64,000 nucleotides of DNA from JBBDMC01 sp963826055 (GTDB lineage Bacteria; Pseudomonadota; Alphaproteobacteria; Rhizobiales; Kaistiaceae): positions 106,803 to 170,802 of the forward strand of contig CAWGVO010000001.1 of the NCBI GenBank assembly GCA_963826055.1, read 5' to 3'. This document shows positions 28,640-37,455 of this stretch, piece after piece; the stretch's first letter is position 1, and the number at the start of each line of letters is the position of its first letter. Under the pieces are notes generated by a model that worked only from the letters and a program-made list of their open reading frames with translations, did not search any database and was not told where the DNA came from. The translations under genes and the position numbers were made by a program.

Positions 28640-29983
28640 TCACAACGCTTCCAGGAACGCCTTCGCCGCGGCGCCGTGCTCGTGGCGGAGCTTGGCCACG
28701 TCGACGCCCGACGGCATCCCGTCCTCCACCCGCCATTCGCCAGCGATCATCACCCGGTCGGCGGCGTGAGCGCCACAGAGGATGAGCGCGGCGATCGGGT
28801 CGCCGGCACCGGAGAAGCGCAGTTCGTCGAGGGTGTAAAAGGCGAGGTCCGCCTGTTTGCCGACGGCGATCTCGCCGATGTCGTCGCGGCCGATGCAGCG
28901 CGCCGAGCCGGCGGTCGCCCAGCGCAGGACGTCGAAGTGGGTGACGGAGGCGGCGTCGTAGGTGAGCCGGTTGATCATCAGCGCGTGGCGCGCCCCTTCC
29001 ATCAGATTGGAGTTGTCGTTCGACGCCGAGCCGTCGACGCCGAGACCGACGGGGCTGCCCGCCGCCTCCAGCTCCTTGGTGCGGCACTGGCCGGAGGCGA
29101 GCACCATGTTGGAGGTCGGGCAGTGGCAGACGCCGACGCCGTGGCGGCCGAGGCGATGCACCTCGTCGTCGGTGAAGTGGATGCCGTGGGCGAGCCACGC
29201 CCGGTCGGTCAGCCAGCCGCACTCCTCCAGATAATCCACCGGCCGGCAGGAGAAATGCTCCAGGCAGTATTCGTTCTCGTCGCGGGTCTCGCCAAGGTGG
29301 GTGTGCAACCGGCACCCGAAACGCTCGGCGAGGCCCACCGAATCGACCATCAGCCGCTTGCTCACCGTGAACGGCGCGCAGGGCGCCAGCGCCACCTGCA
29401 GCATCGCGCCGGGTTTCGGGTCGTGGTAGCGGCCGAGCACGCGCTCGCAGTCGGCGAGGATGGTGTCCTCGTCCTGCACCACCGAATCGGGCGGCAGACC
29501 GCCGTCCTTCTCCGACAGGTTCATCGAGCCGCGCGTCAGCGTCATCCGCATGCCGAGCGCCGCCGCCTCCTCGGCCTGGATGTCCATGGCGTCCTCGAGC
29601 CCGTCCGGGAACAGGTACTGATGGTCGGAGGCGCAGGAGGTGCCGGACATCATCAGTTCGGTCAGCGCCAGCCGCGTCGCCAGGCGGAAAGCATCCGGCT
29701 TCACGTGCCGCGCCCAGATCGGATAGAGGGTCGTCAGCCAGGGAAACAGTTCCTTGTTGATCGCCGCCGGATGGGCGCGGGTCAGCGTCTGGAAGAAGTG
29801 GTGATGGGTGTTGACGAGCCCCGGCAGCACCACATGGCGGCCGGCATCGAAGGTCCTGTCGACCGGCGCCGCCGGCCTTCCGCCGGCCGCGACCAGTTCC
29901 ACGATCGCCGCGCCGTCCACGACGATGCCGCCCCCGGCGCCCTCGGCAAGGACGGCGAGCGGTTGCTTGATCCAGGTTCGCAT
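28640..29983 (-). CDS. 8-oxoguanine deaminase-like amidohydrolase
   Basis: A 447-residue amidohydrolase (AtzB/TrzN/8-oxoguanine deaminase group). Metal and active-site motifs: LPGLVNTHHHFFQTLTRA, HTHLGETRDENEYCLEHF, LAHGIHFTDDEV and GLGVDGSASNDNSNLM. HTHLGET plus the SASND Asp is the pattern of 8-oxoguanine deaminases, which convert 8-oxoguanine to urate. Same-family enzymes act on s-triazines and other N-heterocycles, so the substrate should be held open. Gap of 4 bases to the RidA gene upstream. Confidence 0.87.
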   Translation of the reverse strand: MRTWIKQPLAVLAEGAGGGIVVDGAAIVELVAAGGRPAAPVDRTFDAGRHVVLPGLVNTHHHFFQTLTRAHPAAINKELFPWLTTLYPIWARHVKPDAFRLATRLALTELMMSGTSCASDHQYLFPDGLEDAMDIQAEEAAALGMRMTLTRGSMNLSEKDGGLPPDSVVQDEDTILADCERVLGRYHDPKPGAMLQVALAPCAPFTVSKRLMVDSVGLAERFGCRLHTHLGETRDENEYCLEHFSCRPVDYLEECGWLTDRAWLAHGIHFTDDEVHRLGRHGVGVCHCPTSNMVLASGQCRTKELEAAGSPVGLGVDGSASNDNSNLMEGARHALMINRLTYDAASVTHFDVLRWATAGSARCIGRDDIGEIAVGKQADLAFYTLDELRFSGAGDPIAALILCGAHAADRVMIAGEWRVEDGMPSGVDVAKLRHEHGAAAKAFLEAL

Positions 29984-29987
29984 GTCT

Positions 29988-30377
29988 TCAGTCTGCCCTC
30001 GCCGCCACCACCTCGACCTCGACCAGGAACTCCGGCCGCGTGAAACCCGATACGATCATCAGCGTCGAGGCCGGCGGCGGCTCGCCCACCGTGCGGTCGC
30101 GCACGGCCATGTAGCCGGCCATGTCCTCGCGGCGGGTGACATACGCGTTGATGCGCACGATATCTCCGAAATCCATCCCGGCGTCGGCAAGGATCGCGCC
30201 AATGTTGGCGAAGCAGCGCTCGGTCTGTCCCTCGACGGTCGCCGGCACCACATCGTCGGGGCCGATGCCAAGCTGGCCGGAGGCGAACACCAGCCGCACC
30301 CCCGCCGGCACCTCGACGCCATGGCTGTAGCGCGCGAACGGCGCCCGTATCTCGGCTGCATTGAGCGCGCGTTTCAT
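29988..30377 (-). CDS. RidA-family enamine/imine deaminase
   Basis: About 129 residues of the YjgF/YER057c/UK114 family, which removes reactive enamines or acts on aminoacrylate-type intermediates. RLVFASGQLGIGPDD, then FANIGAILADAGMDFGDIVRINAYVT, and near the end TLMIVSGFTRPEFLVEVEVVA. The usual catalytic Arg position near the C-terminus reads TRPEFLVEVE. ATG at 30375-30377 is used; a GTG at 30407 would add ten residues. First gene of the leftward operon; members are found in pyrimidine breakdown (RutC). Confidence 0.82.
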   Translation of the reverse strand: MKRALNAAEIRAPFARYSHGVEVPAGVRLVFASGQLGIGPDDVVPATVEGQTERCFANIGAILADAGMDFGDIVRINAYVTRREDMAGYMAVRDRTVGEPPPASTLMIVSGFTRPEFLVEVEVVAARAD

Positions 30378-30707
30378 CCGCAGGCCCGCCTTGAAGATTC
30401 CCGCCACGCTACGATCCGCCGGCCGATCCTGACAAGGGCCGGCGCGCTGTGGATCGCGCCAGCCTCTGCCGCTTTCTTGTGCAGCGGGCTTGCCCTACAT
30501 TAGATGCCCGTCCGGCGAGCAACCGGCGGAACGGACGACGCGGGGACCGAAGGGATTGTCGGCGTTCTTGGCATATCTCTTGCGAAACGTAGCCGATGGA
30601 ATAGTCCGCGATTGCCGCCAGGCGGCACCGATCGCGACACCGACCAAGCACCAACAAGCGTGGTTCGTCCTTGCGAGACCACGACACGGAGAGCGGAGAA
30701 CAATCGA
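30378..30707. promoter_or_regulatory. Divergent promoter region between the two N-heterocycle operons
   Basis: About 330 bases with no gene. TTGTGC at 30477-30482, 17 bases, TTAGAT at 30500-30505 is a plausible rightward promoter, though its long leader would be about 200 bases. No TPP-riboswitch core, CRISPR or terminator was recognised in it. Shared control of both operons from here is likely. Confidence 0.4.
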
Positions 30708-31721
30708 ATGAGGACACTGAAGAAGACGGCGCTCGGCTTTGCCGCCGGCGCCATGGCGATCGCAATTGCCGGCCCGGCGTTCGCACTCGACGAGGTTTCC
30801 TTCGGCACCAACTGGCTGGCCGAGGCGGAACATGGCGGCTTCTACCAGGCGGTCGCCGACGGCACCTACGAGAAGTACGGCCTCAAGGTCACCATCGTCC
30901 AGGGCGGCCCGCAGGCGAACAACCGCGCCCTGCTTCTCGCCGACAAGGTCCAGTTCTTCATGGCCGGCAACATGCTCGCGCCGATGAACGCCAGCCAGGA
31001 GCAGATACCGCTGGTCGAGGTTGCGGCGATCTTCCAGAAGGACCCGCAGGTCCTCATGGCCCACCCCGACGCCGGTGTCGAAACCCTGGCCGACCTCGCC
31101 AAGCTGCCGACGATCTTCATGGGCGCGGAGGGATACGGTTCCTATTTCCAGTGGATGAAGGCGGCCTTCCCCGGCTTTTCGGATTCCCAGTACAAGCCCT
31201 ACACCTTCAATCCGGCGCCGTTCATCGCCGACCCGAAGTCCGCCCAGCAGGGCTACGTGACCTCCGAGCCGTATGCCGTGGAGAAGGCAGCCGGCTGGAA
31301 GCCGAAGAACCTCCTGCTCGCCGACTACGGATTCACGACGCCGTCGACCATGATCGAGACCAAGCAGGCCTACCTCCAATCCAATCCCGACATCGTCAAG
31401 CGCTTCGTCGAAGCCTCGATCATCGGCTGGTACAACTACATCTACGGCGACAACAAGGCGGCCAACGAGCTGATCAAAAAGGACAATCCCGAGATGTCCG
31501 ACGATCAGATCGCTTTCACGATCGGCGCCCTGAAGCAGTACGGCCTGCTGGAGTCGGGGGTATCGCTTGACAAGGGCATCGGCTGCTTCAACGACGCCAA
31601 TGTGAAAACGTTCTACGACAACATGGTCGAGGGCAAAGTGCTCAAGCCGGGCCTCGACTACGCCAAGCTCTACACGAGCCAGTTCGTCTGCCAGGGCCTC
31701 GGCATGGACCTGAAGAAGTAG
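30708..31721 (+). CDS. ABC transporter substrate-binding protein, NMT1/THI5-like
   Basis: 337 residues with a signal peptide (MRTLKKTALGFAAGAMAIAIAGPAFA). Mature start LDEVSFGTNWLAEAEHGGFYQAVADGTYEKYGLKV is the classic NMT1/ThiY pattern for periplasmic pyrimidine-, sulfonate- or related-ligand binding. Also PQANNRALLLADKVQFFMAGN and YGFTTPSTMIETKQAYLQSNP. GGAGAA precedes the ATG. Heads the ABC operon with ATPase and permease directly behind. The ligand is probably an aromatic N-heterocycle, from the catabolic neighbours. Confidence 0.88.
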   Translation: MRTLKKTALGFAAGAMAIAIAGPAFALDEVSFGTNWLAEAEHGGFYQAVADGTYEKYGLKVTIVQGGPQANNRALLLADKVQFFMAGNMLAPMNASQEQIPLVEVAAIFQKDPQVLMAHPDAGVETLADLAKLPTIFMGAEGYGSYFQWMKAAFPGFSDSQYKPYTFNPAPFIADPKSAQQGYVTSEPYAVEKAAGWKPKNLLLADYGFTTPSTMIETKQAYLQSNPDIVKRFVEASIIGWYNYIYGDNKAANELIKKDNPEMSDDQIAFTIGALKQYGLLESGVSLDKGIGCFNDANVKTFYDNMVEGKVLKPGLDYAKLYTSQFVCQGLGMDLKK

Positions 31722-31805
31722 CCCGGCGGCCACTTGTGGACTTGCGCGCCGCATGACGGCGGGACCAGAAGCCCGCCGTCACCAAGGCGCCAATCGGAGC
31801 CGCCA

Positions 31806-32633
31806 TTGAACGACGCCGTCCAGACCAGTCCGGCGGAGCGCGCACCCGATCGCTCATCGCGACCGGTGGTTTCCCTGCGCCACGTCGGCAAGGTCTTCTC
31901 CAACGGGACCGTCGCGCTCCAGGACCTTTCTCTGGACGTACGCGCCGGGGAGTTCCTGAGCCTGCTCGGACCCTCCGGTTGTGGCAAGTCCACGGTGCTC
32001 CGCATCGTCGCCAGTCTCGGCGAGGCCACTTCGGGCGCCGTCGAGTGGCCGACCGCCGACCATGATGCCAGCGGCCGCCCGCACCCCGAGATCGGCTTCG
32101 TCTTCCAGGAGCCGACGCTGATGCCGTGGGCGACGGTGTTCAACAACGTCTGGCTGCCATACCGCCTGAAACGGAAGCCGAAGGCCGAGGTTCGCGACCA
32201 GGTCATGGAGGCCCTGTCCATGGTCGGCCTCGAATCGTTCGCCGACGCCTACCCGCGCGAACTGTCCGGCGGCATGAAGATGCGCGTGTCGATCGCCCGC
32301 GCCCTCATCACCCGCCCGGCCCTGTTGCTGATGGACGAGCCGTTCGCTGCACTCGACGAAATCACCCGCTTCCGGCTGAACGACGACCTTCTCGGCCTGT
32401 GGGAGAAGTTCGGCTGGACCGTGGTCTTTGTTACCCATTCGGTCTTCGAATCGGTCTACCTGTCGAACCGCATCGTCGTCATGGCGGCGCGCCCCGGGCG
32501 GGTTTACGCCGACCTGCCGGTCGGAGCGCCTTACCCACGCGGCGAAGACTTCCGCACCTCGAACGAATACGCCGCGTACTGCCGGCAGATTTCCGCCTCC
32601 CTCCACGAGGCCATCATGGCGACGGTGAGTTGA
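31806..32633 (+). CDS. ABC transporter ATP-binding protein (NitT/TauT type)
   Basis: About 275 residues. Walker A LLGPSGCGKSTVLR, Q-loop FVFQEPTLMPWATV, signature RELSGGMKMRVSIARAL, Walker B LLLMDEPFAALDE and the switch His in VVFVTHSVFESVYLS. The predicted start is TTG at 31806 with GGAG seven bases upstream; another TTG at 31734 lacks a good site. Powers import of the ligand bound by the NMT1-type protein. Two bases separate it from the permease start. Confidence 0.88.
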   Translation: MNDAVQTSPAERAPDRSSRPVVSLRHVGKVFSNGTVALQDLSLDVRAGEFLSLLGPSGCGKSTVLRIVASLGEATSGAVEWPTADHDASGRPHPEIGFVFQEPTLMPWATVFNNVWLPYRLKRKPKAEVRDQVMEALSMVGLESFADAYPRELSGGMKMRVSIARALITRPALLLMDEPFAALDEITRFRLNDDLLGLWEKFGWTVVFVTHSVFESVYLSNRIVVMAARPGRVYADLPVGAPYPRGEDFRTSNEYAAYCRQISASLHEAIMATVS

Positions 32634-32635
32634 AG

Positions 32636-33508
32636 ATGACGGCGGTCAGCGCGGAAAAAGACGTGGCCGACCCGAAACCGGCACCGATCGACGATGCCGT
32701 GATTGCGCCGCCGTCACGGCCACGCAACGAACGGATTTTGCGCGTTGCCGTTCCCATCGGCATGCTCGTGATCCTTGTTGGCGCCTGGCAGCTCTTCACC
32801 GTCCTTGCCGCGGTGCCGAGCTACCTGCTGCCGAGCCCGGTGCTGGTGGCCGAGGCGCTGGTGGAAAACTGGCCCTCCCTCAGCGTCTCGCTGGTGGTCA
32901 CCCTGAAGATCACGTTCATGGCGCTCGCGCTTGCCGTCGGCGGCGGCGTCTTCCTTGCGGTGCTGATGGCGCAGTCGCGCTGGATCGAGCTTGCCATCTA
33001 CCCGTACATGGTTGTCCTCCAGGTCACGCCGATCATCGCGCTCGCACCGATCCTCATCATCTGGGCGCCGACGACGCAGGTCGCCCTGCTGATCCTGGCG
33101 TGGGTGGTCGCCTTCTTCCCGATCCTCTCCAACACCAGCCAGGGCCTCAAGTCGACCGACCACAACCTGCTCAACCTGTTCGAGCTCTACGGCGCCAGCC
33201 GCTGGCAGACACTGATCCACCTGAAGATGCCGAACGCGCTCCCGTATTTTCTGGTCGGCCTCAGGATCGGCGGCGGCCTTGCGCTGATCGCCGCCGTGGT
33301 CGCCGAATTCGCCGCCGGCTCCGCCGGCAAGGCCTCCGGCCTCGCCTTCCGGCTGCTCGAGGCCGGCTACCGGTTGAAGATCCCGCTCCAGTTCGCCGCC
33401 CTGATCCTGCTTTCCGTGACCGGCGTCGTCATCTTCTTCGCCACCAGCCTGCTGTCGTGGCTGCTTCTCAGGAAGTGGCACGAGAGCGCCGTCCGCCGCG
33501 AGAACTAG
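32636..33508 (+). CDS. ABC transporter permease (NitT/TauT type)
   Basis: 290 residues with about six transmembrane segments after a polar N-terminal tail. First helix VAVPIGMLVILVGAWQLFTV. The ATPase-contact loop (EAA motif) is NLFELYGASRWQTLIHLKMPNALPYFLVGLRIGGGLALI. Followed 4 bases later by the cytosine deaminase-like gene, which ties transport to deamination. Confidence 0.88.
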   Translation: MTAVSAEKDVADPKPAPIDDAVIAPPSRPRNERILRVAVPIGMLVILVGAWQLFTVLAAVPSYLLPSPVLVAEALVENWPSLSVSLVVTLKITFMALALAVGGGVFLAVLMAQSRWIELAIYPYMVVLQVTPIIALAPILIIWAPTTQVALLILAWVVAFFPILSNTSQGLKSTDHNLLNLFELYGASRWQTLIHLKMPNALPYFLVGLRIGGGLALIAAVVAEFAAGSAGKASGLAFRLLEAGYRLKIPLQFAALILLSVTGVVIFFATSLLSWLLLRKWHESAVRREN

Positions 33509-33512
33509 GCCG

Positions 33513-34832
33513 ATGGGGCGGGGGTTCGCGGCGGTCCCGCGCGACAAGCGCTACGTGCTGGCGAACGCCACCGTGCCGGCGGTGTTGCTCGATACGCCGC
33601 CGGCCACGGCCGACGGAGATGGCCTCGTCGCCGTCGACATCACCGTCGCCGATGGCGCGATCGCGCGCATCGACCCGGCCGGCAGGCGCACCCGCCTGCC
33701 CAAGCTCGACCTCGATCGCGGCATGGTGTGGCCCTGCTTCGTCGACATGCACACCCACATCGACAAGGGCCACATCTGGCCGCGCCGGCCGAACCCCAAC
33801 GGCACCTTCGACGGCGCCCTCGGCGCTGTCGCCGCCGACCGGGCCGCAACCTGGAGCGCCGACGACGTCGCCCGCCGCATGGATTTCGCGCTCCGCGCCG
33901 CTTACGCCCACGGCACCGCGCTCCTGCGCACCCACCTCGATTCCCAGGCGCCCCAGCACCGGATCTCGTGGCCGGTGTTCGCCGAGATGCGCGAGCGCTG
34001 GGCCGGCCGCATCGACCTCCAGGCGGTATCGCTTTTCGCCGTCGACGCCTTCCGTGACGCCGCCTTCGCCGCCGACATCGTCGCCACCGTCGCCGAGTAC
34101 GGCGGCACCCTCGGCTGCGTCACCTTCATGGTTCCCGACCTCGACCGGATATTGCGGCGGATGATGGAGCTGGCCGCCAACGCCGGCCTCAACCTCGACC
34201 TGCACGTGGACGAGACGGGCGACCCCTCCGCCAACGCGCTCCTCGCCATCGCCAGGGCGAAACTCGACACCGGCTTCCCCGGCCGCATCGCCGCCGGCCA
34301 TTGCTGCACGCTGTCACTCCACGACGAGGCCGAGACGGCGGAGACCATCGAGCGCGTCGCCGAGGCCGGCATCGCCATCGTCTCGCTGCCCATGTGCAAC
34401 ATGTACCTGCAGGATCGCATCGGCGGCCGCACCCCGCGCTGGCGCGGCGTCACCCTCATCAACGAGCTCGCCGCCGCCGGCGTTCCGGTCGCGGTCGCCT
34501 CCGACAACACCCGCGACCCGTTCTACGCCTACGGCGATCTCGACATGCTCGAGGTCTACCGCGAGGCGGTGCGCATCCTGCACCTCGACCACCCGATCGC
34601 GGCATCGCCGGCGCTCGTCACCCGCTCGCCGGCCGCCATTCTCGCCCGTCCCGACCGCGGCGTGATCGCCGCCGGCGCCCCGGCCGACCTGGTCCTTTTC
34701 CGCGCCCGCACCTTCACCGAGCTTCTCGCCCGTCCCCAGGCCGACCGCACGGTGATACGCTCCGGCAAGGCGATCGACCGCCGCCTGCCCGACTACCGCG
34801 AACTCGACGACCTCATGGAAGCCGCGCCATGA
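33513..34832 (+). CDS. Cytosine deaminase-like amidohydrolase
   Basis: A 439-residue CodA-type amidohydrolase. Metal motifs FVDMHTHIDKGHIWPR, LDLHVDETGDPSAN, AAGHCCTLSLHDEA and VASDNTRDPFYAYG match bacterial cytosine deaminase (HxHxDK, HVDE, H in the GHC motif, SDN-D). Probably deaminates cytosine, isocytosine or a related pyrimidine/pterin imported by the adjoining ABC system. Its TGA overlaps the ATG of the second FAD oxidase. Confidence 0.86.
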   Translation: MGRGFAAVPRDKRYVLANATVPAVLLDTPPATADGDGLVAVDITVADGAIARIDPAGRRTRLPKLDLDRGMVWPCFVDMHTHIDKGHIWPRRPNPNGTFDGALGAVAADRAATWSADDVARRMDFALRAAYAHGTALLRTHLDSQAPQHRISWPVFAEMRERWAGRIDLQAVSLFAVDAFRDAAFAADIVATVAEYGGTLGCVTFMVPDLDRILRRMMELAANAGLNLDLHVDETGDPSANALLAIARAKLDTGFPGRIAAGHCCTLSLHDEAETAETIERVAEAGIAIVSLPMCNMYLQDRIGGRTPRWRGVTLINELAAAGVPVAVASDNTRDPFYAYGDLDMLEVYREAVRILHLDHPIAASPALVTRSPAAILARPDRGVIAAGAPADLVLFRARTFTELLARPQADRTVIRSGKAIDRRLPDYRELDDLMEAAP

Positions 34833-36242
34833 CCGACATCCCCAAGCTCAAGGCCGCCCTCGGCGACATCAAGGTCGAGGACAATCCGGCGATCGTGAAG
34901 CAGAAGAGCCGCGACTTCTACTGGTACTCGCCGATCCTCAAGCGCCAGCTCGAGAACGTCACCGCCGACCTTTTCGTCTCACCGAAGAACGAGGCGGAGG
35001 TCATCCACGTCCTCAAGGCCTGCTACGCCGACAACGTGCCGGTGACGCCGCGCGGCTCGGGCACCGGCAACTACGGCCAGGCGATGCCGCTGTCGGGCGG
35101 CGTCGTCCTCAGCCTTGCCGAAATGAAGACGGTGAAGTCGATCGCGCCCGGCCGCGTCGTCGCCGAGGCCGGCGCCGTGCTCGCCGCCATCGACCGCGAG
35201 ACGCGCGCCCACTCGCGCCAGGAATTGCGCATGCACCCGTCGACGTACAACACCGCCTCGGTCGCCGGCTTCATCGCCGGCGGCTCCGGCGGCGTCGGCT
35301 CGATCAACTGGGGCGGCCTGCGCGACCTCGGCAACGTGCTCCGGCTGCGCGTCGTCACCATGGAGGCGGAGCCGCGCGTGCTCGAGCTCAGCGGCTGCGG
35401 ACCTTCTCAAGGTGATGCACGCCTACGGCACCAACGGCATCATCACCGAGGTCGAGGTTCCGCTCGACGCCGCCTACGATTGGGTCGACGTCATCGTCGG
35501 CTACGACGACTACATGGACGCCGTCCGCTTCGCCAACCTTCTCGCCAACCAGGACGGCCTCCTGTTCAAGGAGATCGCCACCGTCGCCGCGCCGGCGCCG
35601 CACGACTATTTCCTTCGCCATCAGAAGTTCCTGAAGCGCGAGCAGTCGGTCGTCATGCTGATGGTCGCCCCGCACGCCATCGATCCTTTCCTCGCCCTCG
35701 CCGGGCGCCAGCGCGCCGACGTCCGTTACCGCTCCGACACCGCCAGCGACGAAGACAAGAAGGGGCTGCCGCCGGTCTTCGAACTCGCCTGGAACCACAC
35801 GACGCTGAGGGGGCTAAGGGTCGACCCGTCGATCACCTACCTGCAGGTGCTCTACCGCTTCCCCGACCATGTCGCCAGCGTCGCCCGCATGACCGAGATC
35901 TTCGGCGACGAGGTGCCCGGTCACCTCGAGTTCATCCGCTTCGACGGCAACGTCGCCTGCACCGGCCTGCCGATCGTGCGCTACACCAGCGACGAGCGCC
36001 TCGACGAGATCATCCGCATCCACGAGGACAATGGCTGCCCGATCTTCAACCCGCATCGCTACACGCTGGAGGAAGGCGGCATGAAGAAGACCGACACGGT
36101 CCAGCTTGCCTTCAAGCAGCAGGCCGACCCGCACGGCCTCCTCAATCCCGGCAAGATGATCGCCTGGGAGAATCCCGACTACGTCATCGATTCCGACAAG
36201 GTCTATTTGTTCCCCGGCCTGCAACAGGCCGCGGCGGAATAG
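34829..36242 (+). CDS. FAD-linked oxidase (GlcD-like), paralogue 2 (one frameshift)
   Basis: About 470 residues, clearly paralogous to the enzyme at 26447-27827. FAD motif TPRGSGTGNYGQAMPLSGGVVLSL, then HPSTYNTASVAGFIAGGSGGVG, after one surplus base near 35397 VMHAYGTNGIITEVEVPL, and the C-terminal ADPHGLLNPGKMIAWENPDY. ATG overlaps the preceding stop (ATGA at 34829-34832). Two copies, one per divergent operon, suggest two oxidation steps or two substrates of one pathway. Confidence 0.87.
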
Positions 36243-36256
36243 GCGACGGTCCGGCC

Positions 36257-36838
36257 ATGCGCGTCCTCGTCGTTTTCGCCCACCCGGTCGAGACCAGCTT
36301 CGCCGCCGCCCTTCACCAGACGACGGTCACCGCGCTTGCCGCCGCCGGCTACGAGGTCGACGACTGCGACCTCTACGCCGAGGGTTTCAATCCGGTGCTT
36401 TCCCGCGACGAACGGCTCGGCTACCACGACGTCGAGACGTGTACGAAGCCGGTTCAGGACTACGTCGACCGATTGCGCGCCGCCGAGGCGCTGGTCCTCA
36501 ATTTCCCGGTCTGGAACTTCGGCTACCCGGCGATCCTCAAGGGCTTCTTCGACCGCGTCTTCCTGCCCGGCGTCTCCTTCCAGCTGCGCGACGGCAAGGT
36601 GAGGCCGAACCTCCACAACATCCGCAAGCTCGCCGCCGTAGTCACCTATGGCGGCGCCCGCTGGCGCGCCGTGACCATGGGCGACCCGCCCCGCAAGGTG
36701 GTCAAGCGCGCCGTCCGCGCCGTGGTGCACCCCACCGCCAAGTTGCGCTACCTCGCCCTCTACGACATGAACCGCAACGATGAGGCGACCCTCACCGCCT
36801 TCCGCAACCGCGTCGACCGCGAAATGCGGGCATTCTGA
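36257..36838 (+). CDS. NAD(P)H oxidoreductase, flavodoxin-like fold
   Basis: 193 residues of the quinone-reductase/KefF-MdaB group, FMN- or FAD-dependent. MRVLVVFAHPVETSFAAALHQTTVTAL, PVWNFGYPAILKGFFDRVFLPGVSF and VTYGGARWRAVTMGDPP. Fourteen bases behind FAD oxidase 2. Could reduce a flavin or quinone that links the oxidases to NAD(P)H, or process a nitro/quinone intermediate. Confidence 0.87.
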   Translation: MRVLVVFAHPVETSFAAALHQTTVTALAAAGYEVDDCDLYAEGFNPVLSRDERLGYHDVETCTKPVQDYVDRLRAAEALVLNFPVWNFGYPAILKGFFDRVFLPGVSFQLRDGKVRPNLHNIRKLAAVVTYGGARWRAVTMGDPPRKVVKRAVRAVVHPTAKLRYLALYDMNRNDEATLTAFRNRVDREMRAF

Positions 36839-36877
36839 GCCGCCTCAGCCGACTGTCATCAGGGCTTCATGTTGCCT

Positions 36878-36893
36878 GCTTAGACCGCTAAGC
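36878..36893. promoter_or_regulatory. Inverted repeat at the MarR start
   Basis: GCTTAG-ACCG-CTAAGC, 6-base arms, ending one base before the marR ATG at 36895. Placement suggests a MarR autoregulation site, though the arms are short. Confidence 0.4.
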
Positions 36894-36894
36894 G

Positions 36895-37368
36895 ATGGCG
36901 TTCGATCACCGTCGCACGGTCACCCACCGTCTCGTCCAGGCAGCGCGCGCTTACCGCGTCCGCGTCGGCGGCCAGCTGTCGCGCATCGCCCTGCACCCGG
37001 GCCAGGAGGCCCTGCTCAAGGCGCTTGCCGCCGCCGACGGCATGACGATGAGCGAGCTTGCCGCCGCCCTCGGCGTCCAGCCGCCCACGATCACCAAGAT
37101 GATCAGCCGGCTGGCGGCGCAGGATTACGTCGAGCGCCGCGCCTCCACCGGTGACGGCCGCCAGGCGCATGTGTTCCTCACCGAACGCGGCACCCACGCC
37201 ATCGCCATGATCGACAAGATCTGGAAACGCATGGAAAAGACCGCCCTCGCCAACATCGACGAGCGCGACCGCAAGCGGCTGAAGCGGCTTCTGCGCGTGG
37301 TGGAGCGCAATCTCGATGCCGGCGGCGATCTCCCCGCCGACACGGTGGACGAACTGGAGGCCGGCTAG
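36895..37368 (+). CDS. MarR-family transcriptional regulator (N-heterocycle cluster)
   Basis: 157 residues, winged helix. ALHPGQEALLKALAAADGMTMSELAAALGVQPPTITKMISRLAAQDYVERR covers the DNA-binding core, with the wing STGDGRQAHVFLTERG. Lies inside the rightward operon, so it is a candidate regulator of the divergent catabolic operons. A short inverted repeat overlaps its upstream edge. Confidence 0.87.
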   Translation: MAFDHRRTVTHRLVQAARAYRVRVGGQLSRIALHPGQEALLKALAAADGMTMSELAAALGVQPPTITKMISRLAAQDYVERRASTGDGRQAHVFLTERGTHAIAMIDKIWKRMEKTALANIDERDRKRLKRLLRVVERNLDAGGDLPADTVDELEAG

Positions 37369-37455
37369 CGCCGCAGACCGGCGCCCGCTCGGTTGCCTTG
37401 CCGGCGATCAGCGGACTATACCGTCGGGCCCACCTTCACCGGAACTGCCCGCCAG

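Noticed and set aside
30378..30707. TPP riboswitch ahead of the NMT1-type operon
   Set aside because: The conserved CTGAGA and ACCTGA-type core elements are absent.
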